Assembly: GCA_050084515.1 (NCBI GenBank)
Contig: CM114275.1
Location: 9,238,001-9,302,000 of the forward strand
DNA length: 64,000 bases
Reading direction: 5' to 3'
Source: Blasia pusilla
Lineage: Eukaryota > Marchantiophyta > Marchantiopsida > Blasiales
The notes beneath the pieces were generated by a model that made no database searches, had not been told where the DNA came from, and saw only the letters and a list, made by a program, of their open reading frames with translations. Shown here piece after piece: positions 35,097 to 46,720 of this stretch; within the stretch, counting starts at the first letter, position 1; every line of letters begins with the position of its first letter. Made by a program: the position numbers and the translations under genes.

Positions 35097-38000
35097 TCAA
35101 TTTGTTGTCTCTTGATGGCGGCCCCCAGTTTCTTTCCTACTAATCCTGTGTCTGTCCCTATCACTAGATCTATCATCAAACTTTGAGTATCTTTTTCTGT
35201 CATAAATTTCTCCTGAGCCTTTTTGAGATCCTGGGTCAATATTCTTATCATCTTCATGATGATTTCGCAAGACTTCACTCCTCTCCTTGGTCCTACTTTT
35301 TGTTTCGACATCCTCCACCTTGTGATTACTCCTGTCCATGTGTTCAGTTCTACTCCTATGGGAACTGTATTTCCCATCTGCACCACCCCCAGTGTCTGTT
35401 TCTCGCCTCTCATGTCTTGACCTATCAATTTCTCTTCTCCACTCTTCTCTTGATCGATCTACTTTGTCTCTATGTATCTCTTGTCTTGACCTATCAACTC
35501 CATCTCTTTGCGTGTCTAGTCTTGACATATCTACTCCATCTCTTCGCTCATCCCTGTCTCTTTGGTTTGAAGGATCTCTGATGGGTTCATCCCTTTCCCT
35601 CCCATTCCTCACTTCTCTCTGGTCATCATCCCTTTCTCTTCGCTTCCTAGAGTCTCTTGTTGATTCCTCTCTATCCCTGCCCTCCCTCACATCTCTCAAA
35701 CTTTTGTCCTCTCCTCTAGCGTGCAAGAGGCTCTGGTCATCACCAAGATTCCTGTTCCGTCTATGGCTCTCTCTTGTGGATTCCTCTCTATCCCAGCCAT
35801 TCCTCACTTCTCTCAAACCCTTGTCATCTCCTCTACCATGCCTTAGATTCTGGTCATCACCCGTATCCCTGTTCCTTCTATGGCCATCTTCCTTGTTTAT
35901 CTCCCTGCTTTTATCGTCTCTTGGATGATGTCCCCTGTTTCCTTCCTTCCTTTCCCAACCTTCTGCTCTTTCCCTATCATGAAGCCGATCGTGATCTGTC
36001 TCGGCACCTCTGTTTCTACCATTCCTTCCAAAGCTTTCCTCTCTCATCCTGCCTAAACTTTTGAAGTCATCCTCTCTCGATAGAGCTGCGCGGTTCCCTT
36101 CCATTCTTTCTCTTTTCTGTGGTCGATCTCGGTCACTCTTAGAAGAATGAAAGTTGCTCTCTCGGCCCCCTTCCACTTTTGTCCTATTATTCCAATTTGC
36201 GTCAGACCTACCCTCCCTATGTCTCTCTCGGGACAATTTGCTTCTTCCTGAAGGATTTCTGTCCTCATCTCGCTCCCTTGGTGCCCTCCTTTGATCTCCC
36301 TCACCCTTAGATGACAGTTTGGATCCCCTTTCATTTTTAGGAGAAAGGCTTCTCGAGTTGGATTGGGCTTCAATCCTGTCGTGAGGAGAAGCATTCTCGT
36401 TTTCCCCAAACACCATCTCATATCTGCATCAAGAAGTGAAAGATGTAGCCAAATCAATGGAGCCATAAGCCCTCCAGAAAACTTCATACATACCAATGCA
36501 CCAGGATTCAGATGAGCACTTGAAGGCTTGTGAGCAAGCCAATTTCAAACTTTGTTCTTTTAAGAGTCGTTTCCACTTGTGAAAATACACAGATGTATTG
36601 CCATAATTCTCCTTGCAGAAAACCCCTTTCCCAAACCAAAGAAATTCATATATTTATCCATGTCCGGATAGAACCAGGTGGAGAAGCTCAAATTGCTCAC
36701 CTGCTTCTAGGACTTCCTCTTTGACCTGCTGGCTCCTTCAGGGTGTATTTGGGCTTTTCACCTCCCTTAGCTTTCCGTTCGGGATTATCAGCTGGAGTAG
36801 CCAATGAAACAACGGTGTGATTTGTACTGGAAACCAATATCCACATTCATGACACCAAACAAGTGGAAGACAGACCTATGTGATGTATAATTTCAGCGAT
36901 CGGCACCTACAATTGCAGACTTCTGCTAAGGGCATCTATGCACTCTCACAAACATGGTCAAAGAGGAATGGCCCCAAAATACTGACGACCCATGTATCAG
37001 ATCACTCGGTTGTGTAAAGTCGCTTGCTGGACGGTGCCAAACGTCCTAAATCCCCAGACTATGTGACAGCAGCTTCTAACACATTACAACTCACCTGCAC
37101 AATACACCTCGAAGGATTCTCTACAACCTACCACAGGAACAGAGGAAACAAGATCCAAATACTGGATCAAAATAGGAAAGGATTTCCTCCAGACCAACGC
37201 GGCACAAACAAACCTTCATCCTTCGAACCAAATTTGCGGAACCGAGTCCATAATTTTGCTACACTCTGACTGAAATCCACATGAATGCGGCGGTCGTCAA
37301 TTAGCACATTGTCCATCTGCAACAACCAATACAAATGAGTTTTGTCATGTTGCCCTTAAACTTACCCTGATGCCAAATGACATTGTCCCAGTCAAGAAAG
37401 AAAATCTTATGCAAGCGTTATGCTCAGGGTGACAATGAAGTTCACACAGTGAATCCCAACTCACTGCCTTGAGACCATCTCATCAAGTAATACCTTGAAG
37501 TATGCTGCTTCACATGACTCCTTTGTCTCAAACTCTGAAAGATCCACCATGATTCAAACACTCAAAAAAAATTCATGCTATCAAATCCACAGGGCTAAGA
37601 TAATATCATGAAGCAAGTGAATTGAAATACACCAAAGTAATAACGTGGAAGGATATTGTATGATTTCCAAGCTACCTATGAAAGCATAACATAAACTGTC
37701 TCCAGTTTTGTAGTCTCTAATGATATCTGCCCTGCATCCCCCAAGCATCACAGAAATTATTAGAAATCGATGTGACCATTTGGCACCCATAATACAGTCT
37801 AAGTCACATATTTCTCTCTGTGCTAAGGCAGAGAAAGCAGAGACAAGATCCCAGCTTGTCCTTGCTTTGGAAAACTTCTCTTTGATACTGAGCCCAACCT
37901 CTGAATAGACCGTGTCTACATGATCAGTGATTACAAAGAACGAGGGTTGTGAAGGGCATCAACCATACAAGAGACCCAACTGCATGCTAGGCTATGCAGA

Positions 38001-41000
38001 CTTTCAATATGGAATTGATATGCAAGAGATTGAGTAAATTGGGAACAAACAAGGAAATACTTCACTAAAATTTGGAGACTGTAAAATAGCAGGATAGAGA
38101 TTAGCCGAAGGATCTTACGATATTATCTTCCCAAATCGAGAAAAGATGGTCTGCAAATCATCTTCCTGCCAGTTTCCAAAATATACTCAGGAGTACTTTT
38201 ATTAAGCTGAACTCGGTATACAGAAAGACTTAGTCACATGACCTAGACATTCGTTATTCAAAATCAGAAGTACACTCAATGAGCGATTTACAATTTTCTT
38301 TTCTTCCTAATAGCTTCTCCAAAAGTGATGCGTTGTTGTAATCCACATGAACAAGAGAGAACTACATCTGACAACTGAAAGGAATTCACAAAAATGCCAC
38401 AGTACAGCTCAACGAGAAGAATTTTACTACAATGGTCAAGTTCAACTAAAAAATAACTGCCAGCCAACAGTTTTATATACAATATAGGATCAACTAGAAG
38501 ATCAATCAAAACATGCACATCTCGTGTAATATCCACAGAGACACTAAGGTTAGATTAACAGAGATCTTATAATGACCAGTACCCCAAAACACTTGAGTGA
38601 CAGGACTCCACTTAAAGTCAATCCTCTTGGGGTGCTATCTCAGTATCCCAATAAATAACACGACTCTGGCACAGAGAACCTATTGATTACTAATACTCAA
38701 ATCTTCTGACCACGACTCACCTCGGTAACAGGGTTGAGCTTACAGACAAAGAGTACATTCTCTGGTGGTGCCATCTCAGCATCTGGAATATCACCAATCT
38801 GTGGCACGATATTTAATGTCAGTTTAGATCTAATAAGCAGAAACTGAGACAAAACAAATATCTAAAAGAGTACGAATACTTCACCTCCCTTCGCATCAAA
38901 TGGAAGATGGAAACCAAATAACTGCAATTGGATCTTGCACTCCCCAATTTAGCCATCAGGAAAGATTTGTAAACAGCACTCACTCAAGTCCAGGGACAAA
39001 CTATCAAATCAAACCCGCTTTAAAAGCTCACACTTCAGGTTACATCTACCAAACATAATCCAAATCTGAGAAATGTATGGCCCAGCTCCGGATTACTCAA
39101 AATAAAGGTTGTAAACCTTCACACACAAAGATGTGGAATATCAGCCTCCTCACCATTTCCAGCACAACTGCTCGAGAATGAGCTTCCTTCTTGCGCAATG
39201 ACTTGTCAAGCTCTTCTGGGTCCATTAATTCATCCATTGGCACCCAATCATCCTCCAACCTGACCTCCTCACCCTGCATGACAGTTACTATTATGCACCA
39301 GCTCATACACTACCCAGAAGATGAGATCAAGACCCACCAATACGAACTTAAAAGGTCAAAATGAGGCTGTGTTCACACAAGCCCCTGACTCAGCAATTTG
39401 ACTTGGATCCTTCTTAGTTGCAAGAAAAGTCAGGACTAGAATGTATCTCAAAAGAAAGTTGGCTGAAGTAGAAACCAGAATGATTATGACAGCTCCGATG
39501 GGCCATTGTTACAAACAATAAGCAGTGACACAAATCCAGAGAAACGTCTTAGGTAATGCCCCCACCTTTCCATATTTTGGACATGTATGTAATATAGATA
39601 CAAGAACATTGCAGAGATTTTTTGACAACACCATATTTCGCCCCGTAAAATCTGGACACTAGGCTTTTGACATCCAGCTCTCAATTTCAGATGGCAATCT
39701 GCTTGTCTCAACTCTGACATCCTAGACAGCAGTTCTACTTCCAAACAAGTGACAAACTCGGCATATTACTCTCAGGATTTCAACTGGCCATGTAAAATGT
39801 TGCATGCATGCATCTTTCCCTTGCATGAGATGACACAGGGCAATTTCTTGTTCACGTGACTTGAGTAATGATGTACCTCAGCAGGAGGCTTTAATTCAGG
39901 TGATTTCTCAGGAATGAGATCTGCAAGCGCCGATGGGTCATCAAAAGGATCATCAAGAATAACGGTGTGCTTGATTCTGAGTGCAAACAAAAAAGTTGGT
40001 TTACATTAGAGCCAGAAAGCAAAAAATAATCCAGGGCAGGTAAAAAAATTTCTATGCAGAGTAGAGCTGGGCAACCAGACAATGAAAGAACAAATCCTTC
40101 ATTACTTCCAAAGGACAGTCAAGCATATGCTTCACATCAATTTGTCAGGATATGAATTAGAAGCCATGAAATGACTAATGCCTGCGAACATTAACATTAG
40201 GTTCTCCATACATTAAGTATGCTGGCCATGCAGTTCAAGGCAAAACCTTTTTCCTCTGACAGTTGTATGTCATGAGAATCATATAAAAGCTTCAAAAGAC
40301 TGGGTGCAAATTAATTGTACACTCTTAATCAAGGTCTTGTATTGATAGAGGTCTACCCTATCTTATATGAACTTATGTCTGATCCATCTGTGCTGTGAAT
40401 ATACACCTGATATTTTTGTAGGGCCTTCCTTTGTCATCAACATAAGCTTCATTGATTCGCATGAGGGTATCTAATCCTTCTGCAACCTCTCCAAACACCT
40501 GTGTAAAATGATTACTTATTAGGGGTGCCAAACAAACAACACATTCCATCTAGCACCTAACAAAGTACTACTTTCCACAAATTCAGGATCTGTACACATA
40601 AGGGTTGCAAAATCCCAGGAGAATGATAATTTGTGAGAAGATGTGAGATGCTTAACTGTATGTTTACCATCAAGGTAATCAAGTCCAGCCCGAAGAGTGA
40701 TATAAAACTGCAGCACATACATTGGCACAGCATTTTTCCTTGGCATACAAATTGATGCAAATGATAGAAAAGAAAGCAAAAAACCATTGAAGGTAAATCT
40801 GTGTGGAACCGGCACAAAGCGAGCAACAAACAACCAGCAATGACAGAGTGCATACGTCTGAGGAAAGTGTGAAAGTCCTCCATATTGAACTTCGGCAGTG
40901 GGTCTAGGCAATGCCAGTCCGGCTTGATAACACTGTAACTGTGGATGTAATAAACATCCGGTGAAATAGACCTGAGGAGATCCACAATGACCCACACTTT

Positions 41001-42128
41001 CTAAAACACAACAAAGTAATCGGTCAGACATACCTGAGAGGCATTCAAGTTCTCCCCAGCACTGGCCATGGCAATTGTGCCAATCTTGTCATGCATCAAC
41101 TTTGGGTGGATCTCATCATCAAAGAACCTTGCTTGTTCTCCATACAGATGTCTGCAAATGAATGCTCAAACTGAATTAGTAATCTTACTCATGATTCATG
41201 CAAGTCCACCCTGTAACCATTATATTTCTTCGGACTCCTAGTCAGAGTAATTACCAGTGATAAGCCCATAAATTGACTGAGAGGAAAATTCTAGATTGCT
41301 AAATTCCTTCTTTCTGGATACTAAAAGGAGGTGTACGCGAAGGTCTGAATCCTGGCTGACATAGAAATTGTCAGATGCTAAAGTTCTGATTTCGACGTCT
41401 GTACATCGACCTGTTCACGTTCTGAAGGCACTAGCATGAACTGGACAGAGTACATCACAAAAGTGAGGAGCAATGTGTTCAGTGAACGCAGGAAGTAACA
41501 ACCGCAAGTCCGTGATTCCGGTAGGGAGCTGGAGACTGACAGAATCACTCCGGATTCGTCGATAAACAGGCCTTCCGGTTAGCCATTTAAGTTGTTCTGG
41601 ACCCGAAAAACAACCCCCAAGAGGAAAGAACCATCATGAGATCCAGCACTCACTTGTAAAGAGAATCCCCTCCCGCGCCTGTACCAGTAGGATCGCCCGT
41701 TTGAGCAATGAAGTCCTTTTTGACATCATGGAAAATGCAATTATTGTAGTACTTAATCCTGGAACAAACACATCATCCCACGCCCAATCAACCTCTGATT
41801 CGCCCCGGAGTACTGATGGATAAGTGAAAAGGTACTGAAACAAATCAGCTTTAGCCCAATTGGACAGTGGAGCAAAGAATAGGGCATGGGCATTGATCAC
41901 AGGATTCGGAATTGTGACATGACTCCAGGCACCTGCGGAACAAAGCACGAGCACCTCCCCAAGAGCCTGAGGGCTGTGAAACAATCCCACCCACAAGCAA
42001 CCCAGAGAACGAAGAGACGATCAGCCGTACTTGCAGAGCTTGAGGAAGTTCTTGCACGTCAAAGGGCAAAGATCGGTGTGCAAATCGATGACGATGTCTC
42101 CCAGGCTCGTGTTCAAAATCACAGCCAT
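35097..42128 (-). CDS. CYP59: Nuclear cyclophilin with RRM and charged RS/RE-rich tail (CYP59/PPIL4 type)
   Basis: Peptidyl-prolyl isomerase-like protein. Plant CYP59 links RNA polymerase II and pre-mRNA processing. Minus-strand exons: 42128-42031, 41758-41654, 41151-41034, 40707-40657, 40498-40407, 39976-39877, 39273-39154, 38798-38721, 38165-38119, 37731-37676, 37534-37494, 37316-37214, 36791-36701, 36423-35097. All joins are in phase and give 808 aa. Cyclophilin domain, residues 1-170: [71 protein letters not shown]. The tryptophan and arginine that bind cyclosporin in CypA are replaced, as in this subfamily. RRM, about 241-320: [12 protein letters not shown] (RNP2-like), SLCYAFIEFETKE (RNP1-like), [18 protein letters not shown]. 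Residues 367-808 are one long exon of RDR, RSR and RE repeats, probably disordered. I found no CCHC zinc knuckle between the RRM and the tail, although angiosperm CYP59 has one. Confidence 0.9.
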
Positions 42129-43477
42129 CTCGCCTCTCGTGAAAAGAAATTACGCCACTCCTGCCCTCTCCACAGTCCCAGAAAACCACAGACCCGCTCA
42201 ATGCCGCCTCAGTGAGCCGCCCCGTAAACCCCAACTCGCCACCTCTAGTCCTTGTCCCAACCTGGAACCTAAACCCCGCCAGGCGGCACCACCACGTAGG
42301 TTACGCGCTCCCCTTCCTGTCATCTCCTCCTCTAACAATCAATCCGTGTCCGCCCGCGCACCTCACCCTCGCATGACGCCAGACTCCCTCCCTTCCTCTC
42401 CGTCTCTCCGATCCTCGCACTCGCCACAGTTCCTTTCTCCCGCACTCGTCCTCCTCAAACAGTCCTACAGACATTCACAGCGTCGCTGCCAAGCCCCAAT
42501 ATCTCATTCCCACGATCGATGATCCTCACACGCACCGATTCCACCCCGTTTCCTCACCTCCTCTGCACCCCTCGCGATCGCTTCCCTCTCTCTCACTCGC
42601 TATCTCAGCATCTTACAAAGGGAGCTCCTCCTCCCGCAACGACCGCGCCGTCTCTCCACCGGAGCGAATGAGCGAGCGAGCGAGCACCTGTAGTAGCGAG
42701 CCTTGGCCCCCACAGCAGCAGCAATCATTATAGGCCACAACAGCTGACCCGCCAATCGCTGTCGAACGACCGCCTCTGTCGGTACACTTCCTCCCGGCCC
42801 ACAGGGGGGGGGAACGTAATCGTTCCGGCCAAGTAAGTACGAGGTGCGCGACCCACGATAGTCGTGCGCCACTCTTGGAGGACCGGTAAAGTGCGCCCGT
42901 GCACGGTCACCTTCTTTTATCACTCCCAGGAAATCTTTTCCAAACCAGAACGGATCACATGTATTGGTGACACTTGTCAGAGCGAGGGTGAACAACGTCC
43001 CAAACAAAATATTTATTTATCCACCGGTACATGGAAGAGAGGATCTGGTAGTACATGCATATCGGATGCATCCATGCCAAATTTAGTAGACATCCATTTA
43101 TATTTATACTACCATCCTGCCCCGCGGGTGAAAACGTGTATGGGAAATAGGTTATTTCTTTTTTTTAGTTTTTAACTCCTTTTTACGTCCATTTTATAAT
43201 TAAATAAATCTCAAAAGAGGACAAAGAAATGTAATAAAATTTCAAAAGAGGATTCAAAAAATGCATAAAAGAATGAAAAAAGAAAATGACAACTAACCAA
43301 CGTAAACAAGGACTCAACGAGCTACACGATTGATAACCTTAAACAAATCTGACAAGAACACGAGTGGTTGGTCACACGTGAATGGACCACGAGGCGAGCG
43401 ACCCCCACCACCTCCGCACGACGTATCAATGCCAATGCTTGTGCACGTTGTAAGGCCACTGAGATGCATTGTCAAAA
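42129..43477. other. 5' flank of the cyclophilin gene and spacer to the non-LTR element
   Basis: 42.13-42.95 kb is GC-rich, which fits the cyclophilin promoter. The sequence then becomes AT-rich towards the 3' end of the retroelement. It contains a short GAGC microsatellite near 42665. Open frames here have no recognisable product. Confidence 0.5.
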
Positions 43478-44485
43478 TTAAGTAGTAACTATAGAGAGAG
43501 AAGGACTACTGGAAGGGGCAAGGTGATGATTCTCGAGGGAGTGGTGAGCACATGTTTTCAGGAAAGTATCAAAAGACATATGTAAATAACCGAATACTTC
43601 CACTGCAAAAGGAATAAATCCATCAGTCGCATGTTTCACAACATAACTTAACTCCTTGATTCTTGCTGCAGCTTTGGCTGCCAAACCTTTGGTATGTGCA
43701 ACAAGACACACCAAGTCAGAACGTGTTGGATCAGCAACCACCACATCACCTACTGTCCAGAATCCACCTCGAGACATAACAAGATCCACTCTCTGACGAG
43801 AGGTTGCTTGTGTGGTTGAAGGTAGGACATGGAGTTGCTCTTGCCCGACGGTGTATCCTGCAGTACGAGCCACCGATGCTACCGCTTGTCTAATGACATC
43901 ATGTGTGGCCGTTCGTTCTCCATCATGTGCACATCGGAGAATATGGATACCCTTAGCATTAATGGGATCCCCGCATACACAATTCGACACACCTAACAGA
44001 GAAGGATGGGGAAGTCCAAGACGTAACCCCAAAGCTGTCGAGAATATACTTCGAGGAAGACGAAATGGAAGAATAAGAGGATTTACAGTAAGCCACGCCC
44101 CCGCTCCAGTACCCGCACATGAACGCATACGAGCTCGATGAGCATCAGAGAGAAAGTTGCATACGAGGATGCCTCAGAGAGAATGCTGGAAAAGTTGATT
44201 TGATGCAGATTCACGATCAAGCCCTTCCGTAATCAATTGACTGAAAGGGGGTAGAATTGCTTGTGTAGCAAGAGGAAGAAGAGTTCGTGCAGATCTCAAT
44301 TATTGTTGAAATAACAAGTCCCCCTCCTGGACTACATGGGCCATCAAGATAGGTGTATCTCCTTGGAGAAACCTTGAAGCCATAATCGATGCTACCAACG
44401 TCCAACTCCCCAAGAAGGTTGCGGGAGCAGATGCGACTGTGGAGGATAGTCCCACCCCTCCAAAAGAAATAGGCAAGATAGCTTG
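43478..44485 (-). pseudogene. LINE C-terminal CCHC knuckle and restriction-like endonuclease
   Basis: CVCGDPINAKGIHILRC gives the C-x-C...H-x3-C knuckle that precedes the endonuclease in R2-like elements. The nuclease core follows with SRQRVDLVMS and FWTVGDVVVADPT (the D...D pair of the PD-(D/E)XK fold) and a downstream Lys-rich helix (AAAARIKELSYVV). Stops at 44300 (TAA) and 44174 (TGA) lie between the RT and this part. The domain itself, from about 44128 to 43481, is uninterrupted. Confidence 0.75.
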
Positions 44486-45736
44486 TCATGAAGCTAAGAC
44501 ACCATCTTCTCCCTCAAAGGTATTCGGGCCAAGAAGTTGACCAAAAGTTGCCAAGATAGAAGTGTCAAAAGAGGCCAACTGATGTAAGAACCTTGAAGTG
44601 GGAGGACAAGTGCGAAGAAGGTAGGAAGGACATCGTAGAAAAAATTGGGAGAGAATCCCATAATCAATGTAGATGGGAAAATCAAGAGTAGGTGGGATGA
44701 ACGTTGAGGGAAGGCATGAAGGAGACCATACTCCATATTTACTAGGTTGGACTTTAAGGTTTAAGAAAGAGAGTTGCTCCATGAAATGGGTATAAGCATG
44801 AACCACTTCAGAAGGAGGACCTATAATATGAGTGTCATCAGCAATAGAAGGGAAAAGACAAGATGGAAATCCTTGCGTTGATGCTTGAAGGGAACGAAAG
44901 TGGGCAATGGCAAAGAGTGGGCCACCCATGGGATCACCTTGACGTGTGTCACAAACCGATTGTAGAATACTATATTCCCCGGAAGTAGCATGATGGGAAT
45001 AGATAATGGGCGCATCATAGGCATAGAAGGAGCAAACAAATGGAATGAGGCTCGCAAGTTGTCCTCCTGCACAACGTAACTCCTCAAAGATGGCCGCACG
45101 AGAAACTGAATTGAATGCGTTAGCCACATCGACTTGAATTGCAATCCAATCTTGATGAATATCAAGAGTGGAGTGAATCCCATGCACCATAGCCTCATAA
45201 TCTCCAAGAGTTGCCACTCCAAATTGATGAGGAAATAAGTGGGCACTAAAGTGAGGACGAATTTGCAAGCATAGGGATCGACTAACCAAGAGATATAAAA
45301 CCTCTCTAATAGCCAAAGGGCGCACACTTAAAGGAGGCTTATACATAGCCAACAAACAACAAGCCCCTAAGAGCCTAGAGATAGAGAATGGGAGACGACT
45401 TGCCGCCATATGTGCACACACCTTATATAGAGAGACAAAGCCACTTGTTGAATCTGCCGAGATAAAGCAATCGCGGAGATGCTAAAAAACCATCCCTGAT
45501 AGCCCGCTTGCTGATAAGTGAGCAATATGCAAAAAAACCCTTGTGAAAACCTTCAAGTCAAGCTCCAAGTCAAGGTCCGTTGTATAGTCTTCCACAAAAG
45601 ATGGAGCATCGCCACTTGAAGGAGGATGAAGAGCTTCTAAGATAGCCATTGTTTCCGCACTTAGAACCGCCAGAGAAATAGGACCCAATGCTCGAGCTAC
45701 ACGTGAAAACTCACCAACCTACCCCAAAAGTAGACT
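44486..45736 (-). pseudogene. LINE reverse transcriptase domain
   Basis: RT blocks in order: RPLAIREVLYLLVSRSL (entry), IAIQVDVANAFNSVSR (first catalytic Asp), CDTRQGDPMGGPLFA (template-grip block) and SIADDTHIIGP (ADD catalytic pair), then FLNLKVQPSKYGVW. TAG codons at 45719 and 45482 and a TGA at 44486 interrupt it. The surrounding protein reads through all three in one frame, for example VGEFSRVARALGPISLA directly after the stop at 45719. Confidence 0.85.
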
Positions 45737-45739
45737 TTG

Positions 45740-46720
45740 TCAAAGGCATTGTTGTATTGAAGGCCTCTCATGATTGGCATGTTGAGTGGGATGAGCCGCA
45801 ACTAAGGCCTCTGCTTGAAGTACATGCTCATTCTGAAGATTCTCCCAATCCCCACACATAAAGCATTGAATATGTGTGGAGGTTTTACAATGACCCGTCG
45901 CACCACCCCTTGGAGGGAGGACTAAAACCCATTGTGGGAAGAGTAATAGGAGATACCAAGCATTGATATATGTGGGATCACGCGCTAACCTTTCTAATGG
46001 GAAAAGAAAAGCTTGTTTGGTGATGGGACGAAGAGCAATAAGAATGCGAGTGTAGAGTCTAGGACGAGGAAGACCTGGATGGAAAGAGCAAAGGAGATCA
46101 ATATGGCTTAACCAGGTCCAAGCAGTTGTTGTGGGAAGTGCAGTACGAGGTGGTATCGGGTTAGGGATTGAAGGCCCATGCATGGATCGACACTACCGCT
46201 GAAGTCTTTTGATCCCATCAGGAGCAAACTCCTTACCACAAGGTATGCAACGAATCTTTGGTACAAATGGAGAAGTAGAAGGGTTACAAGGAGAGGAGAT
46301 GGGAGGTGCAAGAGCTGGTGATGGATGACAATGAGGGGGTAAGTAGGTTGGGGACGAAGGAGGAGGAGGAAGAGGGGATATTCGGGTAGAATAGATGGGA
46401 TTTGGAAGCAAGGGCATAGATGAGATATGTGGGGATGGAAAAATAGAATGATTCGGTAATAGTGGATCAAGATTAGGCTCAATAGGACAAGACAAAGAGG
46501 GAAGAAGAGGAGAATCCGGAAGAAATGCAGCGAGTGTAATGGGTGTATTAGCATCTGGAGGAAAATGGCGAGATCTAAGATGACGAGGTGAACCAGGGGG
46601 AAATGTTACGGTTGTAGGGAAGCATGGAAAACCTGATGAGCGAGTAGATGGAGAATCCAACTCCATCTCTGATGACGTAGAAGCAAAGGTAGGCAAGTCA
46701 TCGAAGACAAGGGAAGACAT
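45740..46720 (-). pseudogene. LINE N-terminal region with zinc-finger-like motifs
   Basis: The first 180 codons are rich in Pro, Ser and Leu (for example PLPPPPSSPTYLPPH) and are probably disordered. A first cluster CIPCGKEF..DGIKRLQR is followed, after a TAG at 46193-46195, by CRSMHG, giving a plausible Cys2-His/Cys unit. A second is CFMCGDWENLQNEHV with downstream histidines. N-terminal Cys-His fingers usually bind target DNA in R2-type LINEs. That role is inferred. Confidence 0.6.

Larger units (their letters stand above)
43478..46720 (-). mobile_element. Non-LTR retrotransposon (LINE) with a restriction-like endonuclease
   Basis: On the minus strand one frame runs about 1080 codons from the ATG at 46718-46720 to the TAA at 43478-43480. 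It is interrupted only by stop codons, at 46193 (TAG), 45740 (TGA), 45719 (TAG), 45482 (TAG), 44486 (TGA), 44300 (TAA) and 44174 (TGA). I saw no frameshift. Order of parts: a Pro/Ser-rich N-terminus, two Cys-His clusters, reverse transcriptase, then a CCHC knuckle and a PD-(D/E)XK-like endonuclease. A C-terminal restriction-like endonuclease, with no APE-type domain at the N-terminus, places it with the R2/CRE-like early-branching LINEs rather than L1 or RTE. No poly(A) tail or target-site duplication was identified, so the ends of the element beyond the reading frame are unknown. Confidence 0.85.

Noticed and set aside
42600-43007. Minus-strand open frame of 135 codons upstream of the cyclophilin gene
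   Set aside because: GC-rich promoter-like DNA with no recognised domain, likely open by composition.
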